Position numbers and translations under genes: made by a program. DNA of 6,945 nucleotides from an uncultured Ignavibacteria bacterium (GTDB taxonomy: Bacteria; Bacteroidota; Ignavibacteria; Ignavibacteriales; Melioribacteraceae), in the NCBI GenBank assembly GCA_937930275.1, contig CALGLM010000014.1, positions 1 to 6,945 on the forward strand, given 5' to 3'. The notes beneath the pieces were generated by a model. That model was given only the letters and a program-made list of their open reading frames with translations, was not told where the DNA came from and ran no database searches. Positions 1-5,133 of the stretch are shown here, one piece after another. The first letter of the stretch is position 1. Every line of letters starts with the position of its first letter.

Positions 1-120
1 TTTATTGATTCGGGAGTAATTGAGGAACTAAAAGTATATCTGTATATGGTAAAAGTATTATTTGAAGGTAATACAGAACTTGAAAAAGTAATAGAAATAA
101 TAGATAATTATAAAGAATAA
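1..120 (+). CDS. C-terminal end of an unrecognised protein (partial, 5' end outside window)
   Basis: An open frame enters from the left edge and runs 39 codons to a TAA at 118-120. The visible tail is rich in Val, Ile, Leu, Glu and Lys and looks like one or two amphipathic helices, with the ending DNYKE. It has no motif I can assign to a family. The last six codons, including the stop, form the first copy of a 17-bp tandem duplication. The acyltransferase gene starts 19 bases after the stop, so the two are probably co-transcribed. A surface-glycan role is only guilt by association. The frame is convincing because it is open throughout and ends in a natural position before the next gene, but the product is unknown. 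Confidence 0.6.
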   Translation, partial: FIDSGVIEELKVYLYMVKVLFEGNTELEKVIEIIDNYKE

Positions 121-140
121 ATAATTATAAAGAATAAATA
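104..140. repeat. Perfect 17-bp tandem duplication between two genes
   Basis: The unit ATAATTATAAAGAATAA occurs at 104-120 and again, identically, at 121-137. The period continues for three more bases (138-140) into the A of the next gene's ATG. The first copy encodes the last residues and stop of the upstream protein. The second copy forms almost the whole leader of the acyltransferase gene, including its only purine-rich stretch (AAAGAA, 129-134). It looks like a local slippage or duplication event that created the present intergenic spacer. Confidence 0.9.
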
Positions 141-1081
141 TGGAAATACGGATAAAAGTAGAAGAAATTATAAATTCGTTAGAAGAAGCATACGTTCTTT
201 TGGGTAATAAAGAAGGGATAGTTATTAATGCGGCAAAACCAATTACGGAAGCCGATAAAAATTCTATTTGCTGGATAAATCCTAAAAAACCAAATAAAAA
301 CGATTTAATCAAAAACACTAAATCTTGTTTAATTATTTGTGATAATTCATTTGCGGTTGATGAGAATTTATTAAAAGATAAAGCTATTATAAGAGTTCAG
401 AACCCCAAACTTACTTTTTTGCGTATTGTAGATAAATTTTTTAACAAAAATGATAACTTTTTTATTCATGAAAAATCTTGTATTGAAAAAGTTGCAAAAA
501 TAGATGACGAAGTTTTTATAGGTGCTTTTACGTATATAGGAAAAAGTGAAATTGGCAGAGGTACAAAAATATATGGTAATTGTTATATTTACGATAATGT
601 AAAAATAGGGAAAAACGTAACAATTCATGCCGGAACGGTAATAGGAGCGGACGGTTTTGGATATCAACGAAACGCTGAAGGAAAAATGGAGAAATTTCCT
701 CATATAGGAGGAGTGATAATTGAAGATAATGTGGAAATTGGTGCAAATACATGTATTGATAGAGGAACTTTGGGTAATACTTTAATAAAAAAAGGGGCTA
801 AAATTGATAATTTGGTTCATATTGCACATAATGTTGTAATTGGTGAAGATGCCGTGGTGATAGCAAATAGTATGATAGGAGGGAGTACTGTTATAGGCGA
901 TAGAGCATGGGTAGCTCCTTCCGTATCAGTTATGAATTCGATTGAAGTAGGCGAAAATACAACACTCGGCTTAGGAACGGTAGTAATTAAATCTGTTCCG
1001 GCAGATCAAACTTATGTAGGGTTTCCGGCTAAACCAATTAAAGAGTATGTTGAAATTCAAAAAAAATTGAGTAAGTTATAG
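140..1081 (+). CDS. LpxD-like left-handed beta-helix N-acyltransferase, probably acting on a nucleotide-linked amino sugar
   Basis: This 313-residue protein has the LpxD plan. An N-terminal sugar-nucleotide-binding-like domain (about 1-105, with INPKKPNKNDL and NPKLTFLRIVDKFF) is followed by hexapeptide repeats from about 115 to 295. LpxD signatures are GADGFGY (169-175), HIGGVII (188-194), the IGANTCIDRGTLGNT run (200-214) and KIDNLVHIAHNV (221-232). His230 matches the catalytic His239 of E. coli LpxD. LpxD transfers a 3-hydroxyacyl group from acyl-ACP to the amine of UDP-acyl-glucosamine in the cytoplasm. After residue 245 it departs from LpxD: the usual conserved GH before the last coils is replaced by MNS (265-267), and the end (GTVVIKSVPADQTYVGFPAKPIKEY) resembles NeuD/WbbJ-type sugar acetyltransferases. 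It lacks LpxD's long C-terminal helical extension; E. coli LpxD is 341 residues. I infer a glycan-dedicated paralogue rather than the lipid A enzyme. The first ATG is used; the leader is A-rich without a good Shine-Dalgarno. Confidence 0.85.
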   Translation: MEIRIKVEEIINSLEEAYVLLGNKEGIVINAAKPITEADKNSICWINPKKPNKNDLIKNTKSCLIICDNSFAVDENLLKDKAIIRVQNPKLTFLRIVDKFFNKNDNFFIHEKSCIEKVAKIDDEVFIGAFTYIGKSEIGRGTKIYGNCYIYDNVKIGKNVTIHAGTVIGADGFGYQRNAEGKMEKFPHIGGVIIEDNVEIGANTCIDRGTLGNTLIKKGAKIDNLVHIAHNVVIGEDAVVIANSMIGGSTVIGDRAWVAPSVSVMNSIEVGENTTLGLGTVVIKSVPADQTYVGFPAKPIKEYVEIQKKLSKL

Positions 1082-1720
1082 ATGTTTGATCAAGTAAATA
1101 GAATATTAGTTTTAGCTCCGCATACAGATGACGGAGAATTTGGGTGCGGTGCATCTATTGCAAAATTTGTTTTACAGGGGAAAGAAGTCTATTATGCCGC
1201 ATTTTCGTTGGCAGAAGAATCCGTACCTCCTCCTTTTCCCAAAAACATACTGGAAACTGAAGTAAAAGCCGCTACAAAAATACTCGGCATAAATGAAAAA
1301 AATCTGTTGCTGTACCGATACAAAGTAAGAAACTTTGCTTATCATAGGCAAGAGATTTTGGAAGATTTAGTTAAACTAAATAAAGATATCTATCCGGATT
1401 TAGTTTTTATGCCTTCAATTTCAGACTTGCACCAAGACCACACAACAATTGCACATGAAGGATTAAGAGCATTTAAGCGGAGATCGATACTATGTTATGA
1501 GTTGCCGTGGAATAATCTAAATTTTTCAACAAATTGTTTTATTATTTTTGGTGAAAAGGAATTAAATCTAAAATTTAAAGCATTAGATTGTTATAATTCG
1601 CAAAAAGGGAGAAATTACGCAACAGACGAATTTGTAAAAAGTTTAGCAATTACCCGCGGCACACAAATTGGCACAAAATATGCCGAAGTATTTGAAGTTG
1701 TAAGATGGGTAGTGGAATAA
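1082..1720 (+). CDS. PIG-L/LmbE-family zinc-dependent N-deacetylase
   Basis: This 212-residue protein has the normal length for the PIG-L/LmbE family, whose members remove N-acetyl groups from sugar conjugates (GlcNAc-PI, GlcNAc-inositol, GlcNAc-malate). The N-terminal strand RILVLAPH leads into HTDDGE (14-19): His14 and Asp17 are the expected zinc ligands and Asp16 the general base. The second motif is DLHQDH (115-120), where His120 is the third zinc ligand and His117 the expected catalytic histidine. A C-terminal RGTQIGTKYAEVFEVVR segment is typical of bacterial members. There is no signal peptide, so it is cytoplasmic. The ATG begins at the base after the acyltransferase stop (TAG|ATG), which implies translational coupling and joint use. 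The likely substrate is an N-acetylated nucleotide or lipid-linked sugar; its identity cannot be read from sequence. The family assignment is firm. Confidence 0.92.
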   Translation: MFDQVNRILVLAPHTDDGEFGCGASIAKFVLQGKEVYYAAFSLAEESVPPPFPKNILETEVKAATKILGINEKNLLLYRYKVRNFAYHRQEILEDLVKLNKDIYPDLVFMPSISDLHQDHTTIAHEGLRAFKRRSILCYELPWNNLNFSTNCFIIFGEKELNLKFKALDCYNSQKGRNYATDEFVKSLAITRGTQIGTKYAEVFEVVRWVVE

Positions 1721-1806
1721 AAGTGCCTAACTCTAAAATAATTGTCAGTAAAACAGATGAAGTTTTTTATGTAATAGATATTTTAGTGAAATTAAGTTTT
1801 TGTTAA
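1705..1806 (+). CDS. Possible 33-residue small ORF between deacetylase and glycosyltransferase
   Basis: An ATG at 1705 in a different frame overlaps the last 16 bases of the deacetylase gene and opens a 33-codon frame ending in TAA at 1804-1806. That stop overlaps the best Shine-Dalgarno in the window (TAAGGAG, 1804-1810), which serves the glycosyltransferase starting at 1815. Such an arrangement would allow termination-reinitiation. The peptide contains KIIVSKTDEVFYVIDILVKL, a beta-strand-like, fairly hydrophobic pattern. It matches no family I recognise, and no clear ribosome binding site precedes it. It could be a real leader-type peptide, the remnant of a lost gene, or chance. A 102-base ORF in AT-rich DNA is weak evidence. 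Confidence 0.22.
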   Translation: MGSGIKVPNSKIIVSKTDEVFYVIDILVKLSFC

Positions 1807-1810
1807 GGAG
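1804..1810 (+). promoter_or_regulatory. Shine-Dalgarno site fixing the first glycosyltransferase start
   Basis: TAAGGAG lies four bases before the ATG at 1815 and is the only strong Shine-Dalgarno in the window; the other genes have A-rich leaders. It decides against the in-frame TTG at 1800, which lies upstream of this site. The sister protein also begins at the equivalent Met (MKILIxGDxN in both). Confidence 0.75.
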
Positions 1811-1814
1811 TAGC

Positions 1815-2975
1815 ATGAAAATATTAATTGTTGGTGATTGTAATAGTACCTATATTTTAGAGCAATCCAATTGGCTTAAAAAAGATGATAATGTTGAATT
1901 AGTTGACATTTTTACAACAACTTCACCAAATAAAAAATTAGATTTAAGTGCTTTTAATAAAATTTTAAATTATTATAGCAAAATAGATTTTGAAATCTTA
2001 GCACAATTCGATAATTTGGCTCAAAATATTATTAGTAACTATATTCTGATACAAGAATTTAAAAACATTGAAAGCTATTATGATATTATTCAAGTACATT
2101 TTGTGGATGTTGGACTAATTTCACTAGTGCCTCATTTTAGAAAAATAGGTAAAAAGATAGTACTATCTATATGGGGTAGTGATCTATTACGTTCGACTAT
2201 AGAACAAGATTATTATCGAAACATTCTATATGAATCAGCAGATGTAATTACAATGACTAAAAATGAATTTATGATTAACATATTTTCGAGTAAATATCCG
2301 ACAATAAATATTGATAAAGTAGTTGATGTAAGATATGGTGCCGATATTTTTCTCGTTTTAAAAGGAATCATGGAATCAATTTCAAAATTAGAATGCAAAA
2401 AAATTTTAAATATAGACCAAAATAAAATAATAGTTACAATTGGGTATAATTATTTTGCCGAACAACGACACTTAGAAGTTGTTGATAATATTTTAAGGAA
2501 TGAAAATATTAAAAAACACTTACCGGGAATATTATTTGTTTTGCCTTTAACTTATGGGGTGGATAAAGAATATTTTAATAAGGTTATTAATTATTTTAAT
2601 GAAAATAATATTGATTTTATATTCTTTGATAAATATTTGAGTAAAGAGCAAGTTTGTTTTATTCGATATGTCTCTGATATATTTATTCACCTTGCAACAA
2701 CAGATGACTTTTGCAATTCATTTAGGGAGTATATGTATGCTAAAAATATTATTATTACAGGAAAGTGGTTCCCTTATGATGTCTTGAAAGATGATGGTTT
2801 TTACTTTAGGACTGTTAAAAGAGTTGAAGATATTGGTGAAGAGCTAAGTTTTGTAATGGATAATTATTTTGCTGAAAAAGAAAAATGTGAAGTTAATAAT
2901 GATGAATTGTTGAAATACTCTGATTGGTCAATTATCATTAAAGAATGGTTACAAATTTATAAAAATCTTTTATAG
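1815..2975 (+). CDS. GT-B glycosyltransferase, GT4-like, first of a tandem pair
   Basis: This 386-residue cytoplasmic or membrane-peripheral protein has a two-Rossmann GT-B layout. It opens with MKILIVGDCN. At 118-126 SIWGSDLLR forms the inter-domain WGSD motif common in GT4-like enzymes. The C-terminal donor-binding half starts near TIGYN (208-212), followed by LPLTYG (243-248), YVSDIFIHL (285-293) and Asp297-x7-Glu305, which resembles the E-x7-E motif of retaining GT-B enzymes. The GY...H and LPLTYG pattern also recalls WecF-type (GT56) fucosaminyltransferases, so the CAZy family is uncertain. It should transfer a sugar from a nucleotide donor to a glycan intermediate; donor and acceptor are unknown. 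It aligns without gaps to the following gene. Parts of it are extremely AT-rich (line 2581-2640 has 7 G/C in 60). The start is set by TAAGGAG and by the paralogue. No transmembrane helix is evident. Confidence 0.8.
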   Translation: MKILIVGDCNSTYILEQSNWLKKDDNVELVDIFTTTSPNKKLDLSAFNKILNYYSKIDFEILAQFDNLAQNIISNYILIQEFKNIESYYDIIQVHFVDVGLISLVPHFRKIGKKIVLSIWGSDLLRSTIEQDYYRNILYESADVITMTKNEFMINIFSSKYPTINIDKVVDVRYGADIFLVLKGIMESISKLECKKILNIDQNKIIVTIGYNYFAEQRHLEVVDNILRNENIKKHLPGILFVLPLTYGVDKEYFNKVINYFNENNIDFIFFDKYLSKEQVCFIRYVSDIFIHLATTDDFCNSFREYMYAKNIIITGKWFPYDVLKDDGFYFRTVKRVEDIGEELSFVMDNYFAEKEKCEVNNDELLKYSDWSIIIKEWLQIYKNLL

Positions 2976-3042
2976 ATGGCTTATCAAAAAGTGTTAACTG
3001 TATAAGGTTGAATTGAGATTTTTTTAATTAAAAAGAAAAGTT
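2976..3042 (+). other. 67-bp spacer between paralogues with an abutting 9-codon ORF
   Basis: Directly after the first glycosyltransferase stop, TAG|ATG opens a 9-codon frame (MAYQKVLTV, stop at 3003-3005). The junction is the same type as that between the acyltransferase and deacetylase genes. The rest is AT-rich and includes the 14-bp palindrome TTTTTAATTAAAAA at 3021-3034, followed by AAAGAAAAG as the only purine-rich stretch before the next ATG at 3043. The mini-ORF may be the severed start of a lost gene or chance. I see no promoter here and expect read-through. Confidence 0.4.
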
Positions 3043-4203
3043 ATGAAAATTCTTATAATTGGCGATGTAAATAATAATTATATTATTGAAAAAGCCGAAT
3101 GGTTGAAAAGAGATACTGAAGTTAGTAAAATTGATTTATTTACTTTCTATGATATTACATCTGATAATTCTACAAAATTAGGATATAGAACTATTTGTGC
3201 AAATAAGTATATCAATCAGAATGCATTACAACTTTTCGATGAGAACAGTAAAAATACTATTAGATTTTACAGTCAAATAGCAGCATTATTTGAGCTTGAT
3301 GATGATTATGATATTGCCCAAGTCCATTATGTAGAATGTGCGATCGCAAATGTACTACCCATTTTAAAGCTAAAATGTAAAAAAATTATTGTTAATATTT
3401 GGGGTAGCGATTTATTAAGGTCAACTGAGATACAAGATCAATATCGTACAAAAATATATGACCAGGCAGATTTAATAACTATGAGAAAAAATGATTTGAT
3501 TATATCGAAATTTAGAATGAAATATCCAAATTACGAAAACAAAACAATCAAATTTGTTAAAATGGGAGCTGATATATTTAATCAATTACGTGAATTAATG
3601 AACTCTATTTCTAAAATTGATTGTAAAAAAATCCTAAATTTGGACACGAACAAAATTATTATAACAATCGGGTATCAAGCGGATTATAACCATAAACATA
3701 TTGAAATTCTTGATCTATTATTAAAAGAAAGAACAATAATAGAAAATCTTAATAATATCATTTTTTTGCTTCCATTAACATATGGAGCTACTGAAGCTGA
3801 AAAAGATAAGATAATTGAATATTATTCATCCAAACCAATTCAATTTATTTATTTTAGAAGTTTTTTATCCTTTAGTCAAGTGTGTATGATTCGATATGCA
3901 TCTGATATCTTTATTAACTTACTAACAACAGATGCGTTTAGTAATTCAATGAGAGAATATTTATATACAAAAAATGTTGTTATTACCGGAAGTTGGTTGC
4001 CATATGATGATCTAATAGATAAAGGGTATTACTTTAGAAGAATAAAAAGTCTTCAAAACATCAGTGAAGAATTAGCATTTGTATTAAAAAATTTCAAAAT
4101 TGAAAAGGAAAAGTGTGTGATTAATGATGATACTTTGCTCGCCTTTTCTGATTGGTCGATTTTTATTAAAGAGTGGATAGATATTTATAAAAAGATTCTT
4201 TGA
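3043..4203 (+). CDS. GT-B glycosyltransferase, GT4-like, second of a tandem pair
   Basis: This protein is exactly 386 residues, like its upstream neighbour, and can be laid over it with no insertion or deletion. My hand count gives about 182 identities (47 %). Shared landmarks fall at identical positions: W120-G-S-D123 followed by LLRST, GADIF (175-179), KIxxCKKILN (191-199), GY (210-211), His219, LPLTYG (243-248), IRYxSDIF (283-290), Asp297-x7-Glu305, ITGxWxPYD (314-322) and the tail SDWSIxIKEW (369-378). Identity is low in residues 31-90 (about 13 of 60) and 211-240, where GT-B enzymes usually contact acceptor or lie near the active-site cleft. I infer an old tandem duplication with divergence in acceptor use. 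It probably adds a neighbouring sugar of the same glycan. The leader is weak (AAAGAAAAG). An AT-rich hairpin follows its stop. Confidence 0.8.
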   Translation: MKILIIGDVNNNYIIEKAEWLKRDTEVSKIDLFTFYDITSDNSTKLGYRTICANKYINQNALQLFDENSKNTIRFYSQIAALFELDDDYDIAQVHYVECAIANVLPILKLKCKKIIVNIWGSDLLRSTEIQDQYRTKIYDQADLITMRKNDLIISKFRMKYPNYENKTIKFVKMGADIFNQLRELMNSISKIDCKKILNLDTNKIIITIGYQADYNHKHIEILDLLLKERTIIENLNNIIFLLPLTYGATEAEKDKIIEYYSSKPIQFIYFRSFLSFSQVCMIRYASDIFINLLTTDAFSNSMREYLYTKNVVITGSWLPYDDLIDKGYYFRRIKSLQNISEELAFVLKNFKIEKEKCVINDDTLLAFSDWSIFIKEWIDIYKKIL

Positions 4204-4216
4204 AATAATTGACCAA

Positions 4217-4243
4217 GTTTACAAATTAAATTTAATTTTAAAC
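4217..4243 (+). terminator. AT-rich hairpin after the second glycosyltransferase, possible weak terminator
   Basis: The core AAATTAAATTTAATTT (4223-4238) is a perfect 16-bp palindrome. It extends outward with GTTTA (4217-4221) pairing TAAAC (4239-4243), leaving one bulged C at 4222. It begins 13 bases after the TGA stop. A TTTT run follows at 4247-4250, but there is no GC-rich stem and no long U-tract, so termination is only a suggestion. It could equally be a transcript 3'-end stabilising structure, a protein site, or a by-product of AT-rich sequence. Confidence 0.3.
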
Positions 4244-4259
4244 ATATTTTAATTGAATA

Positions 4260-4310
4260 GTAATACAAATATAATTTGGCATGATAATGGATAAAATATT
4301 TTTGTATTAC
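4260..4310. repeat. Perfect 10-bp inverted repeat flanking a promoter-like element
   Basis: GTAATACAAA (4260-4269) and TTTGTATTAC (4301-4310) are exact reverse complements separated by 31 bases. Three more inner base pairs (TAT 4270-4272 with ATA 4296-4298) form if two T are bulged. The right arm overlaps the TAnnTTTG element at 4297-4304. It could be a pair of operator half-sites or a long-loop RNA hairpin in the leader of the nucleotidyltransferase mRNA. Confidence 0.6.
4275..4304 (+). promoter_or_regulatory. Candidate Bacteroidota-type promoter upstream of the nucleotidyltransferase gene
   Basis: TTTG at 4275-4278 is followed after 18 bases by TATTTTTG at 4297-4304. This matches the known Bacteroides -33 TTTG / -7 TAnnTTTG pattern, although the usual spacing is about 19-21. 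Transcription would start a few bases later, giving a leader of roughly 70-75 bases before the ATG at 4386. The match is short and T-rich, so chance is possible. It also depends on the host being a Bacteroidota-like organism. Confidence 0.35.
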
Positions 4311-4385
4311 AGTAAGAATTGAATAATTCAACTAGTTTTAACATAATAAAAATTAAATATTGGTATTCAAACAGATGAGATATAT

Positions 4386-5093
4386 ATGAAAGCAGTGATT
4401 TTAGCCGGGGGACTTGGAGTTAGACTTAGGCCTTTTACGGAAATTATTCCTAAACCATTACTCCCGGTAGGTGAAAAGTCGGTATTGGAAATTCAAATTG
4501 AAAGACTTAAAAAATATAGATTTGATGAAGTTTATTTAGCAACAAATTATAAATCCCAATACATAGAAAATTTTTTTGGTGACGGAAGTAGATACGGAAT
4601 TAAGTTAGAAATAAGTAAAGAGGACAAACCATTAGGAACTGCAGGTCCTTTATGGCTATTGAAGGAAAAGCTTAACGAGCCTTTTATTGTAATGAACGGT
4701 GACATTTTATCATCTATTGATTTTGGAAAATTTTACAATTATTCATGTGAACAAAATACTCTTTTAACTATTGCAATAAAAAAAGAAGTCACACCTTTTG
4801 ATTTTGGTAATATTTTCTTTGAGGATAACATTGTAACAGGAATTGCCGAAAAACCTGATATAATAATGTATATTTTAGCAGGAATTTATTTTTTGAGGCC
4901 TGAAATATTTAAATACTTCCCAAATCAAGAATATTTTGGCATGGATACACTTATAAAAAAAATGCTCGAATTAAATGAACCAATAACTAAATATGATATA
5001 AATGAATATTGGTTGGATATTGGACGATTGGAGAACTGGGAAAAAGCACAGAGTGTATATAATGAACATTTTATAAATGATGAAAATGAATAA
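4386..5093 (+). CDS. Sugar-1-phosphate nucleotidyltransferase (NTP_transferase family)
   Basis: This 235-residue cytoplasmic enzyme of the RmlA/GlmU/HddC-like family couples a sugar-1-phosphate to an NTP, giving an NDP-sugar and pyrophosphate. Its motifs are in order: the LAGGLGVRLRP nucleotide-binding loop (6-16) with catalytic Arg13, PKPLLPVG (22-29) with Lys23, GTAG (84-87), NGD (104-106) with metal-binding Asp106, EKP (155-157), and WLDIG (209-213) with a second acidic residue, Asp211. The length suits the short single-domain guanylyl- or cytidylyltransferase type (HddC or mannose-1-phosphate guanylyltransferase-like) better than RmlA (about 290) or GlmU (about 450). There is no C-terminal beta-helix. 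Base and sugar cannot be fixed from sequence. It is the first gene after the structured gap and probably supplies the substrate for the next two enzymes. The ATG used lies 10 bases after an out-of-frame ATG at 4376; the leader is weak. Confidence 0.88.
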   Translation: MKAVILAGGLGVRLRPFTEIIPKPLLPVGEKSVLEIQIERLKKYRFDEVYLATNYKSQYIENFFGDGSRYGIKLEISKEDKPLGTAGPLWLLKEKLNEPFIVMNGDILSSIDFGKFYNYSCEQNTLLTIAIKKEVTPFDFGNIFFEDNIVTGIAEKPDIIMYILAGIYFLRPEIFKYFPNQEYFGMDTLIKKMLELNEPITKYDINEYWLDIGRLENWEKAQSVYNEHFINDENE

Positions 5094-5133
5094 ATCAAAA
5101 AACACAATTTTATGAAAAATTAATAGACTGAAA

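Larger units (their letters stand above)
4204..4385 (+). other. 182-bp intergenic gap, the only sizeable non-coding stretch
   Basis: Nothing here codes convincingly; the longest forward frame from an ATG (4281) is 13 codons. The left part holds an AT-rich hairpin (4217-4243), the middle a perfect 10-bp inverted repeat (4260-4310) around a promoter-like element, and the right part a short TTGAA-TAA-TTCAA dyad (about 4319-4331). The spacing fits a boundary between two transcription units, with the three nucleotide-sugar genes downstream. Confidence 0.7.

Noticed and set aside
371..752. Minus-strand open frames of 110 and 74 codons opposite the acyltransferase gene
   Set aside because: They lie wholly inside a gene with unmistakable LpxD motifs. 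Their translations are Phe/Tyr-rich low-complexity strings typical of the reverse of AT-rich coding DNA.
140..1081. Housekeeping lipid A gene lpxD
   Set aside because: The family is right, but the C-terminal third differs, the usual GH is missing, and the neighbours are glycan genes instead of fabZ, lpxA or bamA. I therefore left the symbol empty.
1800..1814. TTG at 1800 as start of the first glycosyltransferase
   Set aside because: It lies before the TAAGGAG site. The extra residues LRSS have no counterpart in the paralogue, which starts MKILI like the ATG at 1815.
2213..2398. Minus-strand frame of 61 codons inside the first glycosyltransferase
   Set aside because: It is fully covered by a conserved + strand gene. 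The paralogue preserves the + strand protein in the region, and the reverse translation shows no recognisable feature.
3021..3034. 14-bp palindrome TTTTTAATTAAAAA before the second glycosyltransferase as a terminator
   Set aside because: It is a pure A/T run with no loop and no GC stem, and such runs are expected by chance in this composition. Termination here would separate two clearly paired genes.
5094..5133. ATG at 5112 between the nucleotidyltransferase and SDR genes
   Set aside because: It opens only three codons before a TAA, so it cannot be a gene or an alternative SDR start.
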